Positions 24,596-37,265 are shown, counted from the first letter of the stretch. The stretch: DNA of 64,000 nucleotides from Bolinopsis microptera (GCF_026151205.1 NC_087079.1:496001-560000), one strand, 5' to 3'. Made by a program: numbers and translations. Notes: generated by a model not told the origin, from the sequence alone.

Positions 24596-25063
24596 TACAA
24601 TTATTACATTTAATTGTAAATTTCCCCTTCCATTAGATAGTTAAGCACCTTTATTAGACGATTATATAGGGCCGGCGGTATTGTACACCTGCTTATAATA
24701 TATCCAAGTGATGTTGGTTTTGAAAATATCAGAGACTTACAAAATTATAAATATTAAATATTTGCAGCAATTAGTGCGAGACAAAGTCCTAGTCCTTAGT
24801 CATCTTTGTGGGCGATTGTTCACTATTATGTACTGATTATTACACACAAGTAACAATTCTCATGATTTGCCGTGCACTGGATGAGAATATTCAAAAGAAG
24901 CTGAGTAGTAAACTGTACCAGGAACACCACTGTAACACTACGTAATGAACTGTAAATGTAATAACACTACTACTCACTGTGTATTAGTTATGCAAGTTGG
25001 GGCGCTCATTTTGCTTCTTATCACAGTAAATATGTGCGGTTAAAGTAAAGCCTTCACAGTAAC
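24596..25063. other. Spacer between minisatellites
   Basis: AT-rich, with no recognised gene. Confidence 0.4.
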
Positions 25064-28000
25064 GCAGTGAATAGTGACTTGTATAGTGCAGTGTATGGTG
25101 ACTTGTATAGTGCAGTGACTTGTATAGTGCAGTGAATAGTGACTTGTATAGTGCAGTGTATAGTACAGTGTATAGTGCAGTGTATAGTGCAGTGACTTGT
25201 ATAGTGCAGTGTATAGTGACTTGTATAGTGCAGTGAATAGTGACTTGTATAGTGCAGTGTATGGTGCAGTGAATAGTGACTTGTATAGTGCAGTGTATAG
25301 TGACTTGTATAGTGCCGTGAATAGTGACTTGTATAGTGCAGTGAATAGTGACTTGTATAGTGCAGTGTATGGTGCAGTGAATAGTGACTTGTATAGTGCA
25401 GTGTATAGTGCAGTGAATAGTGACTTGTATAGTGCAGTGAATAGTGACTTGTATAGTGCAGTGTATAGTGCAGTGAATAGTGACTTGTATAGTGCAGTGT
25501 ATAGTGACTTGTATAGTGCAGTGTATGGTGCAGTGAATAGTGACTTGTATAGTGCAGTGTATGGTGCAGTGAATAGTGACTTGTATAGTGCAGTGAATAG
25601 TGACTTGTATAGTGCAGTGAATAGTGACTTGTATAGTGCAGTGTATGGTGCAGTGAATAGTGACTTGTATAGTGCAGTGTATAGTGCAGTGAATAGTGAC
25701 TTGTATAGTGCAGTGAATAGTGACTTGTATAGTGCAATGTATAGTGCAGTGAATAGTGACTTGTATAGTGCAGTGTATGGTGCAGTGAATAGTGACTTGT
25801 ATAGTGCAGTGTATAGTGCAGTGAATAGTGACTTGTATAGTGCAGTGAATAGTGACTTGTATAGTGCAGTGTATGGTGCAGTGAATAGTGACTTGTATAG
25901 TGCAGTGTATAGTGCAGTGAATAGTGACTTGTATAGTGCAGTGAATAGTGACTTGTATAGTGCAGTGTATGGTGCAGTGAATAGTGACTTGTATAGTGCA
26001 GTGTATGGTGCAGTGAATAGTGACTTGTATAGTGCAGTGTATAGTGCAGTGAATAGTGACTTGTATAGTGCAGTGAATAGTGACTTGTATAGTGCAGTGT
26101 ATGGTGCAGTGAATAGTGACTTGTATAGTGCAGTGTATAGTGCAGTGAATAGTGACTTGTATAGTGCAGTGAATAGTGACTTGTATAGTGCAGTGTATAG
26201 TGCAGTGAATAGTGACTTGTATAGTGCAGTGTATGGTGCAGTGAATAGTGACTTGTATAGTGCAGTGTATAGTGCAGTGAATAGTGACTTGTATAGTGCA
26301 GTGAATAGTGACTTGTATAGTGCAGTGTATAGTGCAGTGAATAGTGACTTGTATAGTGCAGTGTATAGTGCAGTGTATAGTGCAGTGAATAGTGACTTGT
26401 ATAGTGCAGTGTATATTGACTTGTATAGTGCAGTGTATGGTGACTTGTATAGTGCAGTGTATAGTGACTTGTATAGTGCAGTGTATAGTGCAGTGTATAG
26501 TGACTTGTATAGTGCAGTGTATAGTGCAGTGTATAGTGCAGTGTATAGTGCAGTGTATGGTTAATAGTGACTTGTATAGTGCAGTGTATAGTGCAGTGTA
26601 TAGTGCAGTGTGACTTGTAAAGTGCAGTGTATAGTGCAGTGTATAGTGACTTGTATAGTGCAGTGACTTGTATAGTGCAGTGAATAGTGCAGTGTATAGT
26701 GCAGTGTATAGTGACTTGTATAGTGCAGTGTATAGTGCAGTGTATAGTGACTTGTATAGTGCAGTGTATAGTGACTTGTATAGTGCAGTGTATAGTGACT
26801 TGTATAGTGCAGTGTATAGTGCAGTGTATAGTGACTTGTATAGTGCAGTGTATAGTGCAGTGACTTGTATAGTGCAGTGACTTGTATAGTGCAGTGACTT
26901 GTATAGTGACTTGTATAGTGCAGTGTATAGTACAGTGTATAGTGACTTGTATAGTGCAGTGTATAGTGCAGTGTATAGTGCAGTGAATAGTGACTTGTAT
27001 AGTGCAGTGTATGGTGCAGTGAATAGTGACTTGTATAGTGCAGTGTATAGTGCAGTGAATAGTGACTTGTATAGTGCAGTGAATAGTGACTTGTATAGTG
27101 CAGTGTATAGTGCAGTGAATAGTGACTTGTATAGTGCAGTGTATAGTGACTTGTATAGTGCAGTGTATGGTGCAGTGAATAGTGACTTGTATAGTGCAGT
27201 GTATGGTGCAGTGAATAGTGACTTGTATAGTGCAGTGAATAGTGACTTGTATAGTGCAGTGAATAGTGACTTGTATAGTGCAGTGTATGGTGCAGTGAAT
27301 AGTGACTTGTATAGTGCAGTGTATAGTGCAGTGAATAGTGACTTGTATAGTGCAGTGAATAGTGACTTGTATAGTGCAATGTATAGTGCAGTGAATAGTG
27401 ACTTGTATAGTGCAGTGTATGGTGCAGTGAATAGTGACTTGTATAGTGCAGTGTATAGTGCAGTGAATAGTGACTTGTATAGTGCAGTGAATAGTGACTT
27501 GTATAGTGCAGTGTATGGTGCAGTGAATAGTGATTTGTATAGTGCAGTGTATAGTGCAGTGAATAGTGACTTGTATAGTGCAGTGAATAGTGACTTGTAT
27601 AGTGCAGTGTATGGTGCAGTGAATAGTGACTTGTATAGTGCAGTGTATGGTGCAGTGAATAGTGACTTGTATAGTGCAGTGTATAGTGCAGTGAATAGTG
27701 ACTTGTATAGTGCAGTGAATAGTGACTTGTATAGTGCAGTGTATGGTGCAGTGAATAGTGACTTGTATAGTGCAGTGTATAGTGCAGTGAATAGTGACTT
27801 GTATAGTGCAGTGAATAGTGACTTGTATAGTGCAGTGTATAGTGCAGTGAATAGTGACTTGTATAGTGCAGTGTATGGTGCAGTGAATAGTGACTTGTAT
27901 AGTGCAGTGTATAGTGCAGTGAATAGTGACTTGTATAGTGCAGTGAATAGTGACTTGTATAGTGCAGTGTATAGTGCAGTGAATAGTGACTTGTATAGTG

Positions 28001-30131
28001 CAGTGTATAGTGCAGTGAATAGTGACTTGTATAGTGCAGTGTATAGTGACTTGTATAGTGCAGTGTATGGTGACTTGTATAGTGCAGTGTATAGTGACTT
28101 GTATAGTGCAGTGTATAGTGCAGTGTATAGTGACTTGTATAGTGCAGTGTATAGTGCAGTGTATAGTGCAGTGTATAGTGCAGTGTATGGTTAATAGTGA
28201 CTTGTATAGTGCAGTGTATAGTGCAGTGTATAGTGCAGTGTGACTTGTAAAGTGCAGTGTATAGTGCAGTGTATAGTGACTTGTATAGTGCAGTGACTTG
28301 TATAGTGCAGTGAATAGTGCAGTGTATAGTGCAGTGTATAGTGACTTGTATAGTGCAGTGTATAGTGCAGTGTATAGTGACTTGTATAGTGCAGTGTATA
28401 GTGACTTGTATAGTGCAGTGTATAGTGACTTGTATAGTGCAGTGTATAGTGCAGTGTATAGTGACTTGTATAGTGCAGTGTATAGTGCAGTGACTTGTAT
28501 AGTGCAGTGACTTGTATAGTGCAGTGACTTGTATAGTGACTTGTATAGTGCAGTGTATAGTACAGTGTATAGTGACTTGTATAGTGCAGTGTATAGTGCA
28601 GTGTATAGTGCAGTGTATAGTGACTAGTATAGTGCAGTGTATAGTGCAGTGTATAGTGCAGTGTATAGTGCAGTGTATAGTGCAGTGTATAGTGTAGTGT
28701 ATAGTGAATAGTGACTTGTATAGTGCAGTGTATAGTGACTTGTATAGTGCAGTGTATAGTGCAGTGACTTGTATAGTGCAGTGACTTGTATAGTGCAGTG
28801 ACTTGTATAGTGACTTGTATAGTGCAGTGACTTGTATAGTGACTTGTATAGTGCAGTGTATAGTGACTTGTATAGTGCAGTGTATAGTGCAGTGTATAGT
28901 GCAGTGTATAGTGCAGTGTATAGTGACTTGTATAGTGCAGTGTATAGTGCAGTGTATAGTGCAGTGTATAGTGCAGTGAATAGTGACTTGTATAGTGCAG
29001 TGTATAGTGCAGTGTATAGTGCAGTGTATAGTGCAGTGTATAGTGACTTGTATAGTGCAGTGTATAGTGACTTGTATAGTGCAGTGTATAGTGCAGTGTA
29101 TAGTGACTTGTATAGTGCAGTGTATAGTGCAGTGTATAGTGCAGTGTATAGTGACTTGTATAGTGCAGTGTATAGTGACTTGTATAGTGCAGTGTATAGT
29201 GCAGTGTATAGTGCAGTGTATAGTGCAGTGTATAGTGCAGTGTATAGTGCAGTGTATAGTGCAGTGTATAGTGCAGTGACTTGTATAGTGCAGTGACTTG
29301 TATAGTGCAGTGACTTGTATAGTGCAGTGACTTGTATAGTGCAGTGTATAGTGCAGTGTATAGTGCAGTGTATAGTGCAGTGTATAGTGCAGTGTATAGT
29401 GCAGTGTATAGTGCAGTGTATAGTGCAGTGACTTGTATAGTGCAGTGACTTGTATAGTGCAGTGACTTGTATAGTGCAGTGACTTGTATAGTGCAGTGAC
29501 TTGTATAGTGCAGTGACTTGTATAGTGTAGTGACTTGTATAGTACAGTGACTTGTATAGTGCAGTGTATAGTGCAGTGTATAGTGCAGTGTATAGTGCAG
29601 TGTATAGTGCAGTGTATAGTGACTTGTATAGTGCAGTGTATAGTGCAGTGAATAGTGACTTGTATAGTGCAGTGTATAGTGCAGTGTATAGTGCAGTGAA
29701 TAGTGACTTGTATAGTGCAGTGTATAGTGCAGTGTATAGTGCAGTGTATAGTGCAGTGTATAGTGCAGTGTATAGTGCAGTGTATAGTGCAGTGTATAGT
29801 GCAGTGTATAGTGCAGTGTATAGTGACTTGTATAGTGCAGTGTATAGTGCAGTGTATAGTGCAGTGTATAGTGCAGTGTATAGTGCAGTGTATAGTGCAG
29901 TGTATAGTGACTTGTATAGTGCAGTGTATAGTGCAGTGTATAGTGCAGTGTATAGTGCAGTGTATAGTGACTTGTATAGTGCAGTGTATAGTGCAGTGTA
30001 TAGTGCAGTGTATAGTGCAGTGTATAGTGCAGTGTATAGTGCAGTGTATAGTGCAGTGTATAGTGCAGTGTATAGTGTATAGTGCAGTGTATAGTGCAGT
30101 GTATAGTGCAGTGTATAGTGCAGTGTATGGT
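25064..30131 (+). repeat. Megasatellite built from 12-bp units (about 5.07 kb)
   Basis: The array consists mainly of three 12-mers, AGTGACTTGTAT, AGTGCAGTGTAT and AGTGCAGTGAAT, in mixed order, with some shorter CAGTGACTTG junctions. Because 12 is divisible by 3, long open frames appear on both strands (up to 508 codons), with periodic YSAV/NSDL or HYTS/HYTL translations. I treat these as artefacts of the repeat, because no unique flanking domain joins them. An internal higher-order duplication spans about 25340-26980 and 26981-28610. Confidence 0.95.
25340..28610 (+). repeat. Tandem higher-order duplication, about 1.63 kb x 2, inside the megasatellite
   Basis: Rare landmarks recur at constant offset. 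AGTGCAAT lies at 25731 and 27373. ATGGTTAATAG occurs near 26557 and 28187, TGTGACTTGTAAAG near 26609 and 28239, and TACAGTGTAT at 26931 and 28561. The last three pairs are 1630 bp apart, and the first is 1642 bp apart, one 12-bp unit of difference. The precise ends are estimates. Confidence 0.85.
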
Positions 30132-30752
30132 TAAAGAGCAATATTGCCAAGGAAAAGCAGAATTATAAGCTAGAACAGTAAGCTGGAATATTAGTTCTAG
30201 TTTAAGAGGACCATGGCCATCTAACCTGTGTATGCATAATTACAGTGAATAATTCATACATAGCGTCAGTATGGTTGAGCAGTAAGATCAAGAATATACG
30301 TTAGTTACTAATATAGTATATACGTACGTAGTTTGTAGCTACACTTGTAGCGTGGCACACTTTACCAGGCCACTACTTCCCGGGGTTATTGACGTAATGT
30401 GACGGGGTAACGGCCCCACAAAGCTGTCACTTAATTAATAATTAGCATAACAGATTATACTGCCTGCAGTGAGTTACACTGTGAGAGTGAGTGAGTGAGT
30501 GAGAGTGAGTGCGTTTACACAAGCTACCCGGGGTTCAATAGTGGAGAAGTTAGGGGTCCAACTATAGATTTAACTGCTGTTCACAATAAATCGATCTAAA
30601 TTTACATTTTATGACATTTTCTGCAGAAAGTATAACAATACTTCTCATTGCAACGTACATTATAAAACATTTGAACTAGTCATAGTTTTAGGTGGGATGA
30701 CATAACACAAGTGCTGCGCTGCAAAGACTTCCTGCTCTGAGGAATCCGTGGA
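30132..30752. other. Upstream region of CEP19
   Basis: About 620 bp between the megasatellite and the CEP19 start, presumably containing its promoter. A GTGAGTGA microsatellite lies at about 30483-30511. I see no clear TATA box at a useful distance. Confidence 0.4.
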
Positions 30753-31265
30753 ATGTTTGCCCCCAAGAAGTGTGGTATACGTTACGAGCCTCCCACTCTA
30801 GTAGTAGAGTACGTGGTACTGGCTACTGGCAAGCTCCACAGGAGGAGTATGCCGCTCAGAGACGTCACCGCTAACAGTAACCCTGACAACGAGGCCAGGA
30901 AGTTCAAAAACAATCCTAAACACGGTAAGTATTTGGAAAAGATTTCGCAAGAGAAGCTGTCAAGGATTTTGAGTAAATGTATCAAGTTTCTGAAGGGGGC
31001 AGCAGCTATCGGGTCCAACAAGCCAGTCAGGCTGAACTTGGACGATGATTTTATGGGGGGTTCCACAGACATGGACATGAACAAGCTCAATGACTCTGAA
31101 CTGCAGTTCGAGAAATCTAAAATGAACAAAGATTTTATGGAGAAGCAGATAAGACCTGGTGACCCTGATTACGAGTATGACAAGGAAGTAAATTACGGGA
31201 GTGGGAATCTTGGTGATGTGGAATGTGACTGGGACGAGTCCGAGAACTCGGACTTCAGCTTTTAA
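30753..31265 (+). CDS. CEP19: Centrosomal protein CEP19 orthologue
   Basis: A 170-residue protein in one exon. It opens with KKCGIRYEPPTLVVEY, matching the vertebrate CEP19 start (KKCGIRFQPP). The family landmarks then follow in order: a basic MPLRD segment, KFKNNPKHGKYLEKIS, LNKLNDSEL-type sequence (DMNKLNDSELQFEKSKM), and the acidic end DPDYEYDKEV, then CDWDESENSDF (vertebrate CGWDTESADEF). Length is close to the vertebrate protein (about 165). From family knowledge, CEP19 sits at the mother centriole and basal body and recruits RABL2 to start intraflagellar transport. The start at 30753 places KKCGIR at residue 5, as in the family. No coding intron is seen. It lies 0.6 kb after the megasatellite, and no neighbour suggests a shared function. 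Confidence 0.92.
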   Translation: MFAPKKCGIRYEPPTLVVEYVVLATGKLHRRSMPLRDVTANSNPDNEARKFKNNPKHGKYLEKISQEKLSRILSKCIKFLKGAAAIGSNKPVRLNLDDDFMGGSTDMDMNKLNDSELQFEKSKMNKDFMEKQIRPGDPDYEYDKEVNYGSGNLGDVECDWDESENSDFSF

Positions 31266-32009
31266 GTCAGTTCTGGTTAACAGATCCTAGTCAATATATT
31301 GTTTTTTGGTTTTTATGATTTTATCTCAGATTTTTGACATAATATCTCAGAGCATGATGAGTTATAATGATTTTGCTCTCCCCTTTTGTGATTACCCCGA
31401 TCCAGGCCAAGCCACAGCTTAATAGTTAGGCATGTATTGTGTATACTTATTAATGTAAAATATGTATGATAACTTATTAAAATGTTTCTATCCGTCATAC
31501 CAACAATTTCCTTGGAATGCCAATTACATACCAGCAACAGCAAGTGGGGGGGGGGATAGCAATGTAGAGGTCATTAAACTGCTGGAGGTGGGGCAGCAAT
31601 GTAGAGGTCACTAAACTGTTGATAGTTGATGTTGCTATGACGTCAGAACTCACAGCATGCATTTATTAGAGTGCAACTGTGCGGCGGTTTAAACTTGCAA
31701 ATACGTCCAGACGAGAAGACTTGCGGAGAAGTTACTATAGATAGATTACTGCATGCAGGGGAAATGATTATCTGCAAATAACATGTGGTTAATCCTTGTA
31801 TCTGGATAGTATTAGTTAACTGTGCTCCATATTGAGGTTGTGTTTATTATATGTATTACATTTTACAGCAATGTTTGGTAAATCATGGGTTGAGTAGACT
31901 TTGGGCACGGTTGGTTTCTCTGGTGTAATTTACTATATTTTATCTTGATTAGTCCCCCCCCCCCCTGCATCAACACTGCCTGATATACTCCTCCTTACGT
32001 TTTGTTAGG

Positions 32010-32110
<101 letters not shown>

Positions 32111-32408
32111 AAGACAGTCTTTCTGCGCTTAACAAAGTTAGCGTTATAAACAGCTCTCTTCACATATTGTGACAGTGTAATTTCCTGTTGGAACTAGGAT
32201 CTGCATTACAGTAATCTGTTGCTGTAACTCATCTTATTACATAGCGTCTTATAGTCGGAGCTGGCTTGATGAGGCTGTAGAACTAATGGCATTACCAAAT
32301 GTGCTCTCAATATACAGTAAATATGTGAGACCGGACACCTACACTGTTGTAATGTCCTGGCGAGGACGCTAAAGCTGCGTATTTCAGATAATGTATTGCC
32401 ACATGTAG

Positions 32409-32420
32409 TCTCTCTCTCTA

Positions 32421-32512
<92 letters not shown>
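32409..32512 (+). repeat. (CT)n microsatellite 2
   Basis: About 52 CT units, slightly interrupted at the left end (TCTATCTCTCCCTC), 300 bp after the first (CT)n tract. Both tracts are close to an ACATGTAGT-like flank on one or both sides. Confidence 0.97.
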
Positions 32513-32515
<3 letters not shown>

Positions 32516-33234
32516 TGTAGTTTTATCAGGTCATATTATCGCAAGCTGAGTAATCACCGTCTTATCACTACAATTTCACGTGTAATCGCCTTGTACGTGT
32601 TCTGCGTGTCAATGTAACTAATGGATTGTAGAGCTGTAGTGTGTACAAATATTGGCTTCCTTGTTCACTGGTGGCTGTATCTCTCTCCACTTCAAATATA
32701 TAATAGTAATACTTAAACCAACATAGGCCAATCTAAATAACGTTCAGTGAACGTTTACTTATAAACCAGGGGGGGGGGGGGGATCAACCTCATAAACTAT
32801 TTGTGTAATTAGAACTGAGTAATGTAACTCTTCCTAATTGAAAGAGTAGAAACTAAGGGAACCTTTCAGCAGTGGGCGGTCGCAGGGCATACTATTTCAC
32901 AAGTATGAGAAACTTATTATAATTGCAGCTCGCCTCCACAAATATTCCAAAACTTTGCAGTATGTGTGGTCTGGTGATAGTGTGCACTATCACAAGATAT
33001 TCGCACGATGAGGCGACTTTTGTGGTATTGAGGGAAGTGTGTTATACAAATATGTTAAATTCATCCTGTATAACATGTATAATAAATTAATAGTGTACTT
33101 CGTAGTATCCTATAATAAAACTTCTTTATTATTGAAATGGAACCAATAGTAATAGTAATAGTAGTAGTAGTAGTAGCTTAGCATACTTACTGATATCCTG
33201 CATGTTTATTAAACCCTCCTTACGAGTATTGTCT

Positions 33235-33386
33235 AACACGTGACTTAGTTTCACTTGACACGTGACATAGTTTTACTTGACACGTGACATAGTTTAACTT
33301 GACACGTGACATAGTTTTGACACGTGACATAGTTTTACTTGAAACGTGACATAGTGTTATTTGACACGTGACATAGTTTTACTTGA
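33235..33386 (+). repeat. 22-bp tandem repeat with E-box cores (7 units)
   Basis: Unit approximately ACACGTGACATAGTTTTACTTG. Six of the seven units keep the palindrome CACGTG; the sixth reads AACGTG, and the fifth repeats at a shorter spacing (18 bp). CACGTG is the core site of bHLH-Zip factors. Whether it is used here is unknown. Confidence 0.9.
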
Positions 33387-35835
33387 CCTAATCGTAGGTT
33401 AAAGTACTCTTTCTACTCTGATGAGAATTAGCTTGTTAGGGAAAAGTGGGAGAAATAGCTTTTTGTGGGAGAGTCCCTCCAGTTGGAGACACTGTAAATG
33501 AAGTAGGCACCTGAGTGATGCAGACGTCAAAAATCGTTTATCAACCTCACAAGTATGCCCTTATATGGTAATATTAAACCCTATCATTAAAACACTCTCG
33601 CTAGTGTACCGACAGTTATACGTTACATCCCGTGTTAGGAGACAGATGCTTATCATTACCACATTGACAGAATGTACTCTCTGTAGTAAGACAAATCGCC
33701 CTTTTTCTGAGCACTTGCCATGGCCCATTCGAAATAATATTACCTTCAAACGATCTATCAATATTATGTAAAGGAACTTTGGTAAGTCACCTTTAAATTT
33801 AACTGAGCTTTACCATAACGTGCAATTAAATGATGGTACGTTTTATCAAGTATTCGTCCAATTTAGTGAAGGCTTAATTACTGTCCTACCAAAATTTACT
33901 ATCAAAATCAGGAATTTAATTAAATCTACATAAATCTGGGTCAGAACACAAAAACCGAGTGTAATCCTTAATAGTTCAGTTTATTAATATTATGGTAATT
34001 AATTGATTCTAGCTTTAGGACCAATTTCTGAGGGGTGACGTGTAGTTGTAGTTTAATTATAAGACCCGCAAACTAATAATAATATGTTAGTCCCGTTCTA
34101 CCTAAATAGTTTATGTTTCGTTTAACTTAGTTTTAAATCATTTAATAGATTCTGCTGACTGGCCAGATGGGTAATTGACGCTAATTATTGTATCACGTAT
34201 TGCACTGTGTACAACTCCGTTCCATTGATTAAAAGTTAATTGCCCTTTCCTTGACGAGTGGTAATATATTCCTCCATTTCGTCTAGGTGTAAGTTGAACA
34301 CTTGTTCTAAGAATAGTTTCTATCTTATTACAATGTGATGAGCACTGAAATAGTGACATGGCATGAAGGGAGCTGTGTAGGTTCACTTAAACCTGGATCA
34401 CCCTGGATTACTTGTACATTATGGGGGGCCGGGGGCACAATGCACATGTTAGTACCTTGTTATTTGAGACATACTGAAATTGCTTGTCACAACAAGCATA
34501 ATTAGGGTTAGGAGATTAGCTTCCTGTATTTTAAGACACTTACTTACTTTTAAGTGTACCAACTTACCGGCCCCAACCGGCGCTGCCCCCTCCTCAATAT
34601 TACCCATCACACCAGGGTTATTACCTGCAGGAGGGGGGGGGGGCACCCCTGAATACAGTATCAGTATTTATTGAGTCCGTTACACCCAGTGTTAATGTAT
34701 TCAGACTTGTTCAATAGTTTCATGTAAGTAGAACTGCCATTACGTTAAACTTGGTGTAGGAATGTTATACGTCAATCTCAACGGAAGTCGTTACATTAAA
34801 TTTCTTAAATTTCGTGTCAATTAACTTGAGATTATCAGTCCCGTTTGCTATCATCATTATCATCCTCATCATGTTATTTTAAGTAAAAGGGACTATTTTT
34901 AATTCTCGGTTAAGGGAAGTTCAGGCAGCTCAAGTGATTGGCGCAAAGCTGTTCAAATAGCCGGTAAGAATCTGAGGACTGGGACCAATCTGCAACAACG
35001 CCCATACGACTAGCAATAATTTACGGCTTGAAGAAGTACAAAGTTTACTCGCCGCAGCATTTTGAGCAATATTTGCGCCACGTACTCACATATTCAGCTT
35101 TGCTGATTCCGCCATCGCTATGTAGTACAACTGCAAGTTTGCTGATTCTCATACGGCATGGTTTCCGGTCTGGACGGCCAATCGGCTCCCAAATTTTACA
35201 TCAAGTAGGATTGAAAGCATACTAATTACTATACTGCAGTCCTTTCAGTTTATAATGCTTACGTATCTAATGTGATTCATGTGAAGTGTAGTGTAATATA
35301 ATTTCCCTCTGAATTGTGGTCATGGGTGACACCCGTGAAAATGGAAAAGTGTCTCCAACGAGCGTGCTAAATCACTACACTGGAACCTTCGAGAATTTTC
35401 TAAAATGCAGCTGAAACCAACTTGCAACTTGAATCGATGTATTGCAAGTTACAAATGATGTCAGGACGGTATATAATATAAATGCTACCCCTACTTATGA
35501 CGTCCAGCAAATAGGGAGGGGGTGGTTTTGGAATTTCGAACAAATCCGGACAGGGGGAGGGGGTGGTTTCTTACAATCCGGAAATTTTGGCAGAATTAAC
35601 GAAAAAGTCTCATTTATTTCAACTCTATGACACAAATTACTTCGTAAGTTTAGATTCCTGTATTTTGATTTTTGAACGAAAAGTCGATTCCCAGAGCAGC
35701 TCATGAGAGCCGAGTTTTATTCGTACTCTTAAGAAGTAGCTGGAAATCCGGACGTCTGGGGAGGGGTTGGTTTTAAAAATTCGGACAGGGGAAGTGGGGT
35801 GGTCTGAAAATCTGCGATTTTGGCGGACGTCCTAA
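33387..35835. other. No recognised gene
   Basis: AT-rich with scattered homopolymer G runs (for example about 34632-34643). Near 35510-35570 and 35756-35800 a G-rich motif (GGGAGGGGGTGGTTT-like) is repeated several times. No protein family recognised. Confidence 0.4.
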
Positions 35836-36231
35836 GGGGTCGTTCACATATTACGGAATCAGCCGAGGGGGGGGGGGGGGGTTTCAAATGATTGCGGGGG
35901 TGTTTTGATCGTTGATTACGTAATCAAATTTTTAATTTTTTACCGATTTTCGAAATACCAATTTGACAATTTTCGTAAATTATGTAATCAAAATTTTCGT
36001 TTTTTTAACCAATTTTCGTTTAGTAAGTGCTTTGCGATTATTTCATTCATTAGTCCGTTGTGATAGCTTTTAATAAATAAATGGCTGAACATGTAATAGA
36101 TAGTAATAAAATTATTATGTCTTATCTTGATTACGTAATATAGGAGGGGGGTTGGGTCTTGATCACGGGGGGGGGGGGGGGGGGGGGTAAAAATTGCCAA
36201 AATGTTGATTACGTAACATGTGAACGACCCC
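35836..36231. mobile_element. Harbinger-like MITE 1 (TAA target duplication)
   Basis: The ends are GGGGTCGTTCACAT (left) and ATGTGAACGACCCC (right), inverted, and flanked on both sides by TAA (35833-35835 and 36232-36234). It is 396 bp, and its subterminal regions also pair (TTACGTAATCA motifs). Two long G runs lie inside. There is no transposase. The three-base TAA duplication with GGG-starting ends is typical of PIF/Harbinger elements; the assignment is inference from that. Confidence 0.75.
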
Positions 36232-36460
36232 TAATATATAAGCAATAAGTAGATGGCCGCTTATTTAACATTTAAATCACTCTGCATCTGGCATCGAAAC
36301 TTTTTCTAGTAAAAGTGCCCCTGACAATTGAAACTTATTCGAATCTATGTTGTATGTATCTTTGTATAATGATTCCGAATCAAATGACATATAAAATATA
36401 TTGATTCGATTTGGTACGTGAGTTCTCGGGGAAAAACTTTGTCGATCACGTGACATGGCC

Positions 36461-36535
36461 TTGATGCGCCGCGCAGATCGGCGAGATACGCTACAATGCC
36501 TCGCCGAGCTGCGATGAATTGACATCGTCAATTAA
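36461..36535 (+). repeat. Family A repeat, partial copy
   Basis: Carries GCAGATCGGCGAGATACGCT and the terminal near-palindrome TTGACATCGTCAA. It lies immediately left of MITE 2. Confidence 0.5.
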
Positions 36536-36542
36536 ATGATAA

Positions 36543-36943
36543 GGGAGCGTTCACATATGACGTCACCAAGATATTGGCCAATTTACTCCCCCCTCCAATA
36601 CAATGACGTCAGCCCTTGCTTAATGCTTCGCACTTACCCGGTCCCCCTCCCGTTCAGCCAGCGGGGGTATAGAATATAAACAGTTGGTTAACTGAGTTCA
36701 GTTCATTAACGGATGATACTCGTACGCGTAAAATATTTTCCCCAAATATTACCGTTGACGGTTCCAATATGACTCGGCGCGCGTCGACGGTCAAATATTT
36801 TAAAAGTATCACTTGATTCACGATGTCAATCCTTCGCATCTCGCCGATCTGCATAAGTGGTTGCGAGAAGAATTATTTGATGCGCGGCGTGACCCAGTAG
36901 TGCATCGCGCTACAAAAGTATCACCCGTTAAGTGAACGCTCCC
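36543..36943. mobile_element. Harbinger-like MITE 2 (TAA target duplication)
   Basis: Inverted ends GGGAGCGTTCAC and GTGAACGCTCCC are flanked by TAA at 36540-36542 and 36944-36946. It is 401 bp. Its ends resemble those of MITE 1 (GTTCAC core), and both right flanks read TAATATA. A family A repeat (36813-36914) is nested in it. Confidence 0.75.
36813..36914 (-). repeat. Family A repeat nested in MITE 2
   Basis: Reverse-strand copy beginning TTGATTCACGATGTCAATCC on the plus strand and ending GCATCGCGCTAC. Its location inside MITE 2 implies it inserted later or was carried with the MITE. Confidence 0.65.
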
Positions 36944-37024
36944 TAATATAAAGTAGTAAAGTCAATCCTGCAAATCCCGACGATTTTCATGTTTCAGTCG
37001 GAAACTCCCAACCAATAAATTTTT

Positions 37025-37126
37025 TTGATTCACGATGTCAATCCTTCGCATTTCGCCAATTTGCATAAGTGGTTGCGAGGAGCATTATTGGATGCGCGGT
37101 GCGGCCCAGTAGTGCATCGCGCTACA
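37025..37126 (-). repeat. Family A repeat, copy 5
   Basis: Same orientation and motif order as 36813-36914, with about ten substitutions, 212 bp downstream of it. Confidence 0.65.
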
Positions 37127-37140
37127 AGAAATTTTTTGGA

Positions 37141-37265
37141 TGATGATTAATGACACTACACTCGACTGTCATTCACGTAACTTTTTCAACCCGTTCTCTA
37201 GCTGGCCCTGAAAGACTATCCGAAACCATAACCCTCTTATCTGATCCCAACCCAATCCTTAATAG
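37141..37265. repeat. Dispersed repeat related to 7880-8130
   Basis: Starts GATGATTAATGACACTACAC and runs to CTGATCCCAACCC, with motifs in the same order as the copy at 7880-8130. Confidence 0.45.

Noticed and set aside
25197-30150. Very long open frames (up to 508 codons) on both strands encoding YSAVNSDL- or HYTLHYTS-type repeats.
   Set aside because: They follow from a 12-bp repeat unit that never introduces stops. Several frames and both strands are open at once, and no unique coding sequence or splice context joins them.
32206-32617. RERERE and SLSLSL frames.
   Set aside because: Translations of a (CT)n microsatellite.
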